A stretch of 5,825 nucleotides of DNA from Lachnospiraceae bacterium UBA4380 (lineage in GTDB: Bacteria; Bacillota; Clostridia; Lachnospirales; Lachnospiraceae), in assembly GCA_002390025.1 (NCBI GenBank), contig DGRU01000010.1:1-5825 (forward strand). Direction: 5' to 3'. The notes beneath the pieces were generated by a model that was not told where the DNA came from, ran no database searches, and was given only the letters and a program-made list of their open reading frames with translations. Positions 1 through 5,307 of this stretch are shown piece by piece. Both the position numbers and the translations under genes were made by a program. Positions within the stretch are counted from its first letter, which is position 1. Each line of letters opens with the position of its first letter.

Positions 1-94
1 TATTATGGTTTTGTAGGAGATTGCTATTCTCCCCACAGTAATAAAGTCCTCCCGTAAAAGATTATTCCCTTCCAAGATATCAAAGGGATATATC

Positions 95-135
95 AGGGTG
101 GGGTGCGGGGGTGCGCGAAGCGCAGGGCCGCCCTT
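95..135. repeat. GC-rich patch with small palindrome, possible intergenic repeat
   Basis: This short G-rich stretch contains the hairpin TGCGC-GAA-GCGCA (111-123) between G-rich and GGGCCGCCC segments. Its composition differs sharply from the A+T-rich flanks on both sides. It could be part of a dispersed intergenic repeat or the edge of a mobile element, but only one copy is visible and no transposase or target-site duplication was found. Confidence 0.25.
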
Positions 136-167
136 GACTTTACGCAACGATTACTGTGCCAGACAAG

Positions 168-200
168 CAGGCCAATGGCTCAATTGGCTGTAACTTTTTT
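168..200 (+). terminator. Terminator-like hairpin on the plus strand
   Basis: A 6-bp perfect stem GCCAAT (171-176) / ATTGGC (183-188) with loop GGCTCA can be extended by CA/TG across one bulged G. It is followed by TAAC and six T (195-200). The T-run is on the plus strand, opposite to nhaC, so it would end a transcript arriving from the left edge, where no gene is visible. The stem is short and I hold the call weakly. Confidence 0.3.
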
Positions 201-213
201 CCAGGCAATATAC

Positions 214-233
214 ACAGGAATATCCTATCCTGT
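214..233 (-). other. Short stem-loop after the nhaC stop
   Basis: ACAGGA (214-219) and TCCTGT (228-233) form a perfect 6-bp stem with an 8-base loop, starting 16 bases beyond the nhaC stop codon. No T-run follows on the minus strand. It may protect or define the 3' end of the nhaC message, or it may be chance. Confidence 0.25.
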
Positions 234-249
234 TGCAGCAGATCTGATT

Positions 250-1869
250 TTATTCAGCTTGCGTAGGTGTGTTCTTTCCGCCGGCCACTTTAAAGATAAA
301 CATGACTGCGAGCATGATCACGAAGCCGACCGCCAGAGAGATTACTGGGTTGCGGATCAGTCCCGCTATAATGTAGGTCACAGCGGATACAGCAGCGCAG
401 GTAAGCGCATAGGGCATCTGGGTCGAGACATGGTTGATGTGGTTACACTGGGCACCGGCACTCGACATGATGGTGGTATCCGAAATGGGTGAGCAGTGGT
501 CGCCGCAGACGGAGCCGGCCATGCAGGCGCTCATGGCAATGATCATGAGCTGAGGATCCGTTGTCTGGAAGCAGGCAACGACGATCGGAATCAGGATTCC
601 GAAAGTGCCCCAGGAGGTACCGGTCGCGAAGGACAGGCCGACGGCGATCAGGAAGATGATCGCGGGCAGGAAGGAGGCAAAGCCAGCTGCGTTGTTGGCG
701 ATGATGCCGGCAACGAATTCCTTGGCGCCCAGACTTGCGGTCGTGCCGTTCAGGGTCCAGGCAAGGGTCAGAATGAGGATGGCGGGAACCATCTGCTTGA
801 AGCCGTCCGGCAGGCATCCCATCATTTCTTCAAAGGACAGGGCGTTGCGGATCAGATAGTAGACCATGGTGATGATCAGAGCACAGAAAGAGCCCAGCAC
901 CAGTCCGACAGAAGCGTCACTGCCTGCGAAGGCATCGATGAAATTTGTGCCGCTGAAGAATCCGCCGGTGTAGATCATGCCGATAACACAGCAGATAATC
1001 AGAGAGAAGATCGGGATCAGCATATCCGCCACAACACCCACACGTCCCTGGGATTCGTCCTCCGCGTTTGCGTAGGGACGATCAGGCGTCGTATAGATAT
1101 CGCCCTTCTCAATAGCATTGTATTCATGCTCTGCCATGGGGCCATAGTTGACGTGCATAAGCACGAGCATGACCATCATGGCAATGGTCAGCAGCGCGTA
1201 GTAATTGTAAGGAATAGTGCGGATAAAGAGGGCCAGACCGTTCTCGCCCTCGACAAAGCCGGAGACTGCCGCCGCCCAGCTGGAAATAGGTGCAATGATG
1301 CAGACGGGAGCAGCTGTGGCATCGATCAGATAAGCCAGCTTTGCCCTGGAGACTTTGTATTTATCAGTGACGGGGCGCATAACGCTGCCGACCGTCAGAC
1401 AGTTGAAATAGTCGTCAATGAAGATCAGGACACCGAGGCCGATGGTCGCCAGCTGCGCGCCCTCACGGGTCTGAATGCGGCGGGTCGCCCAGTTGCCGAA
1501 TGCAGCGCTGCCGCCGGTGCGGTTCATCAGCTGCACGATGGTGCCCAGGATGACCAGAAAGATCAGGATACCGACATTCCAGGAATCCGAAAGAGAAGCA
1601 ATGATGCCGTCACTGAAGACATGGGTCATGGTGCCTTCAAAGTTAAATCCCGAATACAGAAGCGCTCCGGTCAGGATACCAATAAACAGTGAGCTGTAAA
1701 CTTCCTTTGTCACCAGCGCCAGGATGATTGCGATAATAGGCGGGATCAGCGACCAGAAGCTCTGCTGGACGGTCTCCGGCGTTGTCACAAATGCCGAGAT
1801 GACAAGGAATATGATCACGGCTACGAAAGCTGCGATCGTCACCCTTACGGTACGTGTCTTGTTTTCCAT
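250..1869 (-). CDS. nhaC: Na+/H+ antiporter, NhaC family
   Basis: This 539-residue, strongly hydrophobic protein should exchange Na+ for H+ across the cytoplasmic membrane, supporting pH and sodium homeostasis. Roughly a dozen membrane segments are visible, beginning near residues 11-29, 41-72 and 98-116, with a polar cytoplasmic-type stretch around 243-277. Family signatures are clear: IDDYFNCLTVG (151-161), the charged and polar run after it through DATAAPVCIIAPISSW (183-198), and GDHCSPISDTTIMSS (456-470). The last is the acidic/Ser/Thr motif typical of this family. The length suits the longer Clostridia-type members. The start is supported by AAAGGGG (1879-1885) nine bases upstream of the ATG. 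NhaC-family relatives include malate/lactate and other exchangers, so the exact substrate is not proven. It appears to be a single-gene unit, separated from apbE by a strong terminator and a 358-base gap. Confidence 0.93.
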   Translation of the reverse strand: MENKTRTVRVTIAAFVAVIIFLVISAFVTTPETVQQSFWSLIPPIIAIILALVTKEVYSSLFIGILTGALLYSGFNFEGTMTHVFSDGIIASLSDSWNVGILIFLVILGTIVQLMNRTGGSAAFGNWATRRIQTREGAQLATIGLGVLIFIDDYFNCLTVGSVMRPVTDKYKVSRAKLAYLIDATAAPVCIIAPISSWAAAVSGFVEGENGLALFIRTIPYNYYALLTIAMMVMLVLMHVNYGPMAEHEYNAIEKGDIYTTPDRPYANAEDESQGRVGVVADMLIPIFSLIICCVIGMIYTGGFFSGTNFIDAFAGSDASVGLVLGSFCALIITMVYYLIRNALSFEEMMGCLPDGFKQMVPAILILTLAWTLNGTTASLGAKEFVAGIIANNAAGFASFLPAIIFLIAVGLSFATGTSWGTFGILIPIVVACFQTTDPQLMIIAMSACMAGSVCGDHCSPISDTTIMSSAGAQCNHINHVSTQMPYALTCAAVSAVTYIIAGLIRNPVISLAVGFVIMLAVMFIFKVAGGKNTPTQAE

Positions 1870-1921
1870 AACTTGTTTCCCCTTTATACTAACAACAGTT
1901 GCATATGTCCAATAGGCAGCC

Positions 1922-2005
1922 GATGAGACAAGTGAGTCGCGGGGGACGGTTCATCTGACTCATACCGGAAAATGAGTCCGTCAGAATCGTCCCCTGTGAC
2001 TCATC
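1922..2005. repeat. Imperfect palindromic repeat (REP-like), GGGGACGGTTC type
   Basis: Two related modules lie in inverted orientation around a centre at 1964-1971. The inner arms GACTCAT (1957-1963) and ATGAGTC (1972-1978) pair perfectly. Further out, GGGGACG (1942-1948) pairs with CGTCCCC (1988-1994), TGAGTC (1933-1938) with GACTCA (1998-2003), and GATGAG (1922-1927) with CTCATC (2000-2005) as an alternative outer end. TGAGTC or its complement thus occurs four times. The GGGGACGGTTC core flanked by TGAGTC/GACTCA resembles, from memory, dispersed palindromes in clostridial genomes, some associated with REP-type Y1 transposases. No transposase is in the window. It lies between the predicted nhaC promoter and nhaC. 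Confidence 0.7.
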
Positions 2006-2038
2006 CTCTGTGCTGTCCTGTTAGACAAAACTTCTATA

Positions 2039-2067
2039 ATGTTAATACGTCAACGCGATAAAGTCAA
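2039..2067 (-). promoter_or_regulatory. Probable nhaC promoter
   Basis: Read on the minus strand, TTGACT (2062-2067) is followed after 17 bases by TAACAT (2039-2044), a plausible sigma-A -35/-10 pair with a good -35 and a moderate -10. The start would fall near 2032, giving a leader of roughly 160 bases that includes the palindromic repeat. It lies downstream of the apbE terminator, consistent with separate transcription of nhaC. Confidence 0.45.
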
Positions 2068-2073
2068 TGAATC

Positions 2074-2091
2074 ATGTCTTTTGAAAGACAT
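2074..2091. promoter_or_regulatory. Perfect palindrome upstream of the nhaC -35
   Basis: ATGTCTTT and AAAGACAT form an 18-base inverted repeat with a TG centre, seven bases upstream of the predicted nhaC -35. On the plus strand it is followed by T's to 2096, so it also looks like a weak plus-strand terminator, but no plus-strand gene precedes it. A regulator-binding site is the alternative reading. Confidence 0.35.
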
Positions 2092-2170
2092 TTTTTCTCG
2101 GCTTCCGCGGGCCTGCTCTGTCCTGCGCGCGTATCCCAGGACTGAAGTCACGGGTATTGAGCGATAAAGA

Positions 2171-2209
2171 ATAAAAGTGAGACAAGAAGAATCCTTCCTC
2201 TTGTCTCAC
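2171..2209 (-). terminator. Strong intrinsic terminator after apbE
   Basis: On the minus strand GTGAGACAAGA (2199-2209) pairs perfectly with TCTTGTCTCAC (2177-2187). The stem continues past one mismatch through GAA/TTC, leaving a 3-base loop, and is followed by TTTTATTCTTTAT. It begins 19 bases beyond the apbE stop codon. This is a textbook rho-independent terminator and separates apbE from nhaC. Confidence 0.88.
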
Positions 2210-2227
2210 CTCTTTTCTCAATTTGCA

Positions 2228-3637
2228 TTATTTCTTCACGATTTCCGTCTCTGCTTCTGTTGTCAGGAGATCGGCCGCGCCTTCTGTCACATAGAGTTTC
2301 CCGTCTTTATCTTCCAGGATGTAGTCAAATTTGTCGGCATTGCTGCGCCAGTATTTCTCTGCCTGCTCTTTTCCCATGATGAAGAGGGAAGTCGAGAGTC
2401 CGTCGGCCAGTGTGCCGTCTTTGCTGATGATGGTCGCAGAGATAATGCCGCTGTCAGCGGGGTAGCCGGTGCGGGGGTCAATGATGTGATGGTAGCGGAC
2501 ACCGTCTTTTTCAAAAAATCTCTCATATCCGCCGGAGGTGATCACGCACTTGTCTTCAATGTCCAGGACACCCAGATAATCGAGTTCGCTCTCCGGGTTC
2601 TGGATCGCAACGCGCCAGGGTTTTCCGTTCTCCTTGGCTCCGAGGGCCTGCACATTGCCGCCCAGGCTGACAAGGCCGTGCTTAACGCCGTGCTCTTTAA
2701 AGACTTCCATGACGCGGCTGCTGGTAAATCCCTTGGCGATTCCGCCCAGATCAATTTCCATCCCCGGAATTCCCAGGGTGATCTGTGTCTTCGGGGTCTC
2801 TTCCGCTGCCTGTCCCGCGGCGGTTGTTCCTTCTGCCGCTGCTGCAGCTGCCGTTTCTGCAGGTGCTCCGGCGGTCTGCTCCGCTGCCTGGCCGCTGCCG
2901 GTACTGCCTTCGGCTGCTGCCTCTGCAGTTTTCGGTGCAGTATTCCGGTCAGCAGCTGCTGTCTGCGCGGGGACCGCGGCGCCGCCGATTGTAATCTTTG
3001 AAGGATCCGCAGTTTTCAGAGCCGTTTTGATCTCTTCCGCTGTCGGGACGCGGTATTCCTGGGTCGGGAAGCCCCAAAGCTTCATGACCGGATAGATCGC
3101 AATGTCGAAAAGGCCGCCGGTCTCTTTGTAGAGAGTCTGGGATTCCTCGATCAGGCGCAGTGTATCCTCCGATACAGCTCCTGTCCCCGCCGCATTCAAC
3201 ATCGAAATCTCACTTTCGGGATTTCCGGTGGAGAGCATGTCGTCAATCCGGTGAATCTCCTCCGCTGCCGCGACAACCGCTTCCTCTGCATGATCTCCGT
3301 AAGCCAGGAGATTCATATAGGTATCCATGGCAAAGACATCGATGGAGACGCCGCCGTCCTCGCGTGCATAGGGAGTCTCCGGGATCTCGACGCTTTCCGC
3401 AGAAGATTCCTGTCCTGTACCCGCAGCTGTCTGCGAATTGTTTTCGCCCGCAGAACCATCTGCCCTGTCAGAGGAATCATCCGGAACAGCCGCAGTCTGC
3501 GCCGCGGTGCTCTGCGCGGCGGCAGAATCTCCCGCAGCCTCCTTTGCCGCCGGTTTACTGCCGCACGCCGCAAGTGCTGCCGCTAATACGATTGCCAGTG
3601 AAATATTGAGTATTTTTTTTATTATCTTCTTGGTCAT
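2228..3637 (-). CDS. apbE: FAD:protein FMN transferase, lipoprotein (ApbE family)
   Basis: The enzyme transfers FMN from FAD to a Thr/Ser of SGAT-type sites in FMN-binding proteins, here most likely the two encoded upstream. The predicted 469-aa form starts with a lipoprotein signal, MTKKIIKKIL then a hydrophobic run and lipobox LAAC, with Cys25 as lipidation site, so it acts on the outer face of the membrane. A low-complexity tether covers about 26-88. ApbE motifs follow: FAMDTYMNLLAYG (102-114), SEISMLN (142-148), FDIAIYPVMKLWGF (177-190), PGMEIDLGGIAKGF (291-304), ITSGGYERFF (366-375), HHIIDPRTGYP (383-393) and TLADGLSTSLFIMG (409-422). Asp412 and Thr416 fit the metal-binding Asp/Thr pair of the family. 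An unusual Ala-rich insertion occupies about 222-284. The frame is open to 3730, but that start would add a non-signal leader, leave the lipobox internal and lie almost at the predicted transcript start, so I chose 3637. The upstream AGAAGG abuts the ATG, a poor Shine-Dalgarno spacing. Confidence 0.93.
   Translation of the reverse strand: MTKKIIKKILNISLAIVLAAALAACGSKPAAKEAAGDSAAAQSTAAQTAAVPDDSSDRADGSAGENNSQTAAGTGQESSAESVEIPETPYAREDGGVSIDVFAMDTYMNLLAYGDHAEEAVVAAAEEIHRIDDMLSTGNPESEISMLNAAGTGAVSEDTLRLIEESQTLYKETGGLFDIAIYPVMKLWGFPTQEYRVPTAEEIKTALKTADPSKITIGGAAVPAQTAAADRNTAPKTAEAAAEGSTGSGQAAEQTAGAPAETAAAAAAEGTTAAGQAAEETPKTQITLGIPGMEIDLGGIAKGFTSSRVMEVFKEHGVKHGLVSLGGNVQALGAKENGKPWRVAIQNPESELDYLGVLDIEDKCVITSGGYERFFEKDGVRYHHIIDPRTGYPADSGIISATIISKDGTLADGLSTSLFIMGKEQAEKYWRSNADKFDYILEDKDGKLYVTEGAADLLTTEAETEIVKK
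2786..2974 (-). repeat. Low-complexity insertion with 78-bp repeat inside apbE
   Basis: Residues about 222-284 of ApbE are almost only Ala, Thr, Glu, Gln, Gly, Pro and Ser, between the strands ITIGG and ITLGIPGM. Within it, EGSTGSGQAAEQT (243-255) and EGTTAAGQAAEET (269-281) match at 9 of 13 positions with a 26-residue offset, which suggests duplication of a 78-bp unit (about 2795-2920). The frame stays open throughout. Confidence 0.75.
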
Positions 3638-3687
3638 CCTTCTCTCGTTTCTCTCAGGTATCCGATCCAGCAGTACCGGGACTGTAC

Positions 3688-3733
3688 AAAAAGCAACAGT
3701 GCTGCCGCACAGAGCTCCATGAGGCATCACTGT
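3688..3733 (-). terminator. Terminator-like hairpin in the apbE leader
   Basis: On the minus strand ACAGTG-A-TGCC (3733-3723) pairs with GGCA-G-CACTGT (3706-3696), ten base pairs with one A/G mismatch and a 16-base loop. TGC and five T (3692-3688) follow. It lies 72 bases beyond the stop of the Fe-S membrane protein gene, so it could end that transcript. It also begins at the predicted start point of the apbE promoter, so it could instead act as an attenuator or a 5' protective stem. Confidence 0.55.
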
Positions 3734-3738
3734 CTGCT

Positions 3739-3768
3739 ATGATAAACGTTTTCAATCTTTCCTGTCAA
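3739..3768 (-). promoter_or_regulatory. apbE promoter, sigma-A type
   Basis: On the minus strand a consensus TTGACA (3763-3768) is followed after 18 bases by TATCAT (3739-3744), five of six to the -10 consensus. Transcription should begin near 3732, about 95 bases before the chosen ATG. This argues against the in-frame ATG at 3730, which would leave almost no leader. Confidence 0.72.
3740..3754. promoter_or_regulatory. LacI/CcpA-like operator overlapping the apbE promoter
   Basis: The plus strand reads TGATAAACGTTTTCA, a near-palindrome centred on AAACGTTT with a central CG. The minus strand TTGAAAACGTTTATC fits the WTGAAARCGYTTW form of catabolite-responsive (cre) sites. The strict 14-bp palindromic form would need one base fewer in one half. 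It covers part of the -10 and the spacer, a position expected for repression. Confidence 0.5.
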
Positions 3769-3805
3769 TCACCGGGCGAATCCCCTTGAAGCCTCTGCCC
3801 CATGT

Positions 3806-4711
3806 TCACAAAAAGCGGCACAGACCGAGCCAGACGCCGAGCGCAAAAAAGACAGCCGCCCGGAAGAGAGCATAGATGATTTCGTTTTTAAATACAACGT
3901 CCGCGGGGTATTGAAGATTGTTTTTGGGGCAGACACCGGTGCATTTTCCACAGGAAATACACTCTCCGTTGCGGATTCCGTCCGTCTCCAGTTTCAGTCC
4001 AACAGGGCACGTGTTTTTGCACGCAGAACATCCCTTCAGACAGTTGGGAGCGTCTCTGTGCAATACCGCAAAGGGCATAATCGGCAGTACGGTAAAGAAA
4101 GCCCCCAGCGGGCACAGGAACTGGCAGAAGAACCGGCTCTGTACTGCCATTCCGATCAGGATCAGAATCAGGCAGATGATTCCGGGGAGGTAGTCCGCGG
4201 TCGGGAGTTTCAGCGCGGTGAACCTTGAAAAGACATCCCACGGGCTGGTTCCCTGCAGAGAATCCATCAGACCTGCAGCTGTCATGAGAACAATGAAGGC
4301 AAGATTCAGGTATTTGAGTTTTTGCAGGACCGGAAGTGCCTGTTTTGGCAGGGAAAGCTGTTTTCTCTTTTTCAGGATTTTCTTCTGGAAAATGCCGGAC
4401 AGCCAGTAAACCAGATCCCCAAGAGCACCGAAGGAACACACGTATCCGCAGAAAAATCTGCCGAACAGCACTGTGAACCCTCCCAGTCCGATCAGAACCA
4501 TGGCAAAGCTGTTTATTTCCAGGACGCTTCCCGCTCCCATCGTACGGAAAATGTATTTGATTCCGTTAAAGCCGGCTACAAATGCTCCCGGCATGGTCAC
4601 AAAAAACAGTACCTGTACAGCCGCTCTCACCATTGCTCTGTTCCGGTTCGCGGTCCTCCTTTTTACAGATGCAGGAACCGGTTTCTTTACTTGTTCATTT
4701 TGCTGATCCAT
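3806..4711 (-). CDS. Polytopic membrane [4Fe-4S] protein, NapH/NosR-like (Fer4_5 type)
   Basis: This 301-aa protein probably relays electrons across or to the membrane for the neighbouring flavoproteins. About six membrane segments are visible, near 29-48, 68-92, 131-150, 172-192, 196-217 and 277-297. Two repeated membrane motifs with Cys pairs are present: RFFCGYVCSFGALGD (85-99, Cys88/Cys92) and RFFCQFLCPLGAF (193-205, Cys196/Cys200). Two ferredoxin clusters follow, with ligands Cys224/228/231/235 (a CX3CX2CX3CP variant) and Cys251/254/257/261 (standard CX2CX2CX3CP). This architecture matches the Fe-S halves of NapH, NosR and similar quinol-linked proteins. No denitrification gene is present, so a flavin-linked role is favoured. 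The start is supported by AAGGAGGA (4721-4728) upstream of the ATG. The donor (quinol, ferredoxin or NADH enzyme) cannot be told from the sequence. Confidence 0.88.
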   Translation of the reverse strand: MDQQNEQVKKPVPASVKRRTANRNRAMVRAAVQVLFFVTMPGAFVAGFNGIKYIFRTMGAGSVLEINSFAMVLIGLGGFTVLFGRFFCGYVCSFGALGDLVYWLSGIFQKKILKKRKQLSLPKQALPVLQKLKYLNLAFIVLMTAAGLMDSLQGTSPWDVFSRFTALKLPTADYLPGIICLILILIGMAVQSRFFCQFLCPLGAFFTVLPIMPFAVLHRDAPNCLKGCSACKNTCPVGLKLETDGIRNGECISCGKCTGVCPKNNLQYPADVVFKNEIIYALFRAAVFFALGVWLGLCRFL

Positions 4712-4736
4712 TTGAGGATGTCCTCCTTATCAGACA

Positions 4737-4772
4737 GAATACCTGCTCTGATGATTCTGTGAGCAGGTATTC
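4737..4772 (-). other. Perfect 12-bp inverted repeat in the operon spacer
   Basis: GAATACCTGCTC (4737-4748) and GAGCAGGTATTC (4761-4772) are perfectly complementary around a 12-base loop. It lies between the small FMN-binding gene and the Fe-S gene, ending eight bases before the latter's Shine-Dalgarno. The bases after it on the minus strand (TGTCTGAT) are not a T-run, so it is not a canonical terminator. A message-processing or stabilising hairpin, or a leaky translational control element, fits better. Confidence 0.8.
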
Positions 4773-4836
4773 CAAAATGGCAGTCGATTGTCAGCCCTGA
4801 TCCACACAGCGCATCCGCAGTGCAGCCGGCAGAGGG

Positions 4837-5292
4837 TCACTTCAGAGCCTTCCTGAGCGCTTCCGTCACTGCATTAATCAGTCCTTTCGAAGTAAATGTT
4901 GCTCCGCTGATCGTATCTACGTCCACCCCCTGTGTCTGCAGCATGCGGTCCAGAAGTGATTCAACCTGCATGAGATATGCGGGGTCTTCTCCGGAGACGT
5001 CCAGCAGGCGGATCTCCGTAATATCCCCTCCATCGATCGTCACTTCCACACTGACCGGACCGCCAAAGCCTTCTGCAGTGCCTTCATAGACCCCGTCCGC
5101 GTAAGGGGAGGTCTTTTCCGCGTCCGCCATCTGCCTGCGCACTTCCCGGTTTGCCGCTTCCACCTCTGCGATTTCCGCCGCGTTTTCAGCTTCCTCCTCG
5201 GCCTTTCTGGAGGCCTTTGCCTGGTAGGGAACAAAAGCGGCAAAAACAAGCATAAAGCAGAGCACCTTCGTAATAAAATTTCTGTATTTCAT
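4837..5292 (-). CDS. Small secreted FMN-binding-domain protein
   Basis: This 151-aa protein should carry covalently bound FMN and act as a one-domain electron carrier outside the membrane. Residues 1-28 form a Sec signal or membrane anchor (basic MKYRNFITK, a hydrophobic core, then YQAKAS). Residues 29-60 are rich in Ala, Glu and Arg and look helical or coiled-coil. The FMN-binding domain runs about 64-150: YADGVYEGTAEGFGG at its start, VSVEVTIDGGDITEI (80-94), and the attachment motif DTISGATFTSKGL (126-138), where Thr132 is the expected FMN acceptor for ApbE. The domain resembles those of NqrC, RnfG and NosR. It starts 15 bases after the preceding stop codon, so the two flavoproteins are almost certainly cotranscribed and perhaps translationally coupled. 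Its own Shine-Dalgarno is weak (GGGAA). Confidence 0.9.
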   Translation of the reverse strand: MKYRNFITKVLCFMLVFAAFVPYQAKASRKAEEEAENAAEIAEVEAANREVRRQMADAEKTSPYADGVYEGTAEGFGGPVSVEVTIDGGDITEIRLLDVSGEDPAYLMQVESLLDRMLQTQGVDVDTISGATFTSKGLINAVTEALRKALK

Positions 5293-5307
5293 CCTGATAA
5301 ATTCCCA

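Larger units (their letters stand above)
1..249. other. Gene-free stretch downstream of nhaC
   Basis: I see no supportable gene here. An open plus-strand frame beginning at 103 runs deep into nhaC on the opposite strand and has no family resemblance, so I treat it as a shadow. The stretch contains a GC-rich patch (about 95-135), a plus-strand terminator-like hairpin (168-200) and a 6-bp stem-loop just past the nhaC stop (214-233). No strong hairpin plus T-run in the minus direction was found, so the end of the nhaC transcript is not resolved. Confidence 0.6.

Noticed and set aside
103..492. Plus-strand open frame of 129 codons
   Set aside because: Its second half is antisense to nhaC, it has no recognisable domain or good ribosome site, and its composition follows the GC-rich patch.
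496..1692. Plus-strand open frame of 398 codons
   Set aside because: It is entirely antisense to nhaC. The polar, Asp/Gly/His-rich product is what the reverse complement of a hydrophobic protein gives.
1881..1912. TTGGAC / TATAAA as an alternative nhaC promoter
   Set aside because: The start would fall inside the ribosome-binding site; the -35 is poor.
2012..2040. TATAAT at 2035-2040 as a plus-strand promoter
   Set aside because: No convincing -35 at the right distance and no plus-strand gene downstream.
2177..3001. Plus-strand open frame of 274 codons
   Set aside because: It starts inside the apbE terminator stem and runs antisense to apbE; its Cys/Ser/Arg-rich product mirrors the Ala-rich repeats.
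3638..3730. Longer apbE start at 3730
   Set aside because: It would place 31 unrelated residues before the lipoprotein signal, overlap the leader hairpin, and begin almost at the predicted transcript start.
4687..4839. Frame stays open for 49 codons past the TGA of the small FMN-binding gene
   Set aside because: No ATG/GTG/TTG start in a useful position, it overlaps the strong hairpin and the Fe-S gene start, and an open run of this length is expected by chance roughly one time in ten. I find no sign of UGA recoding.
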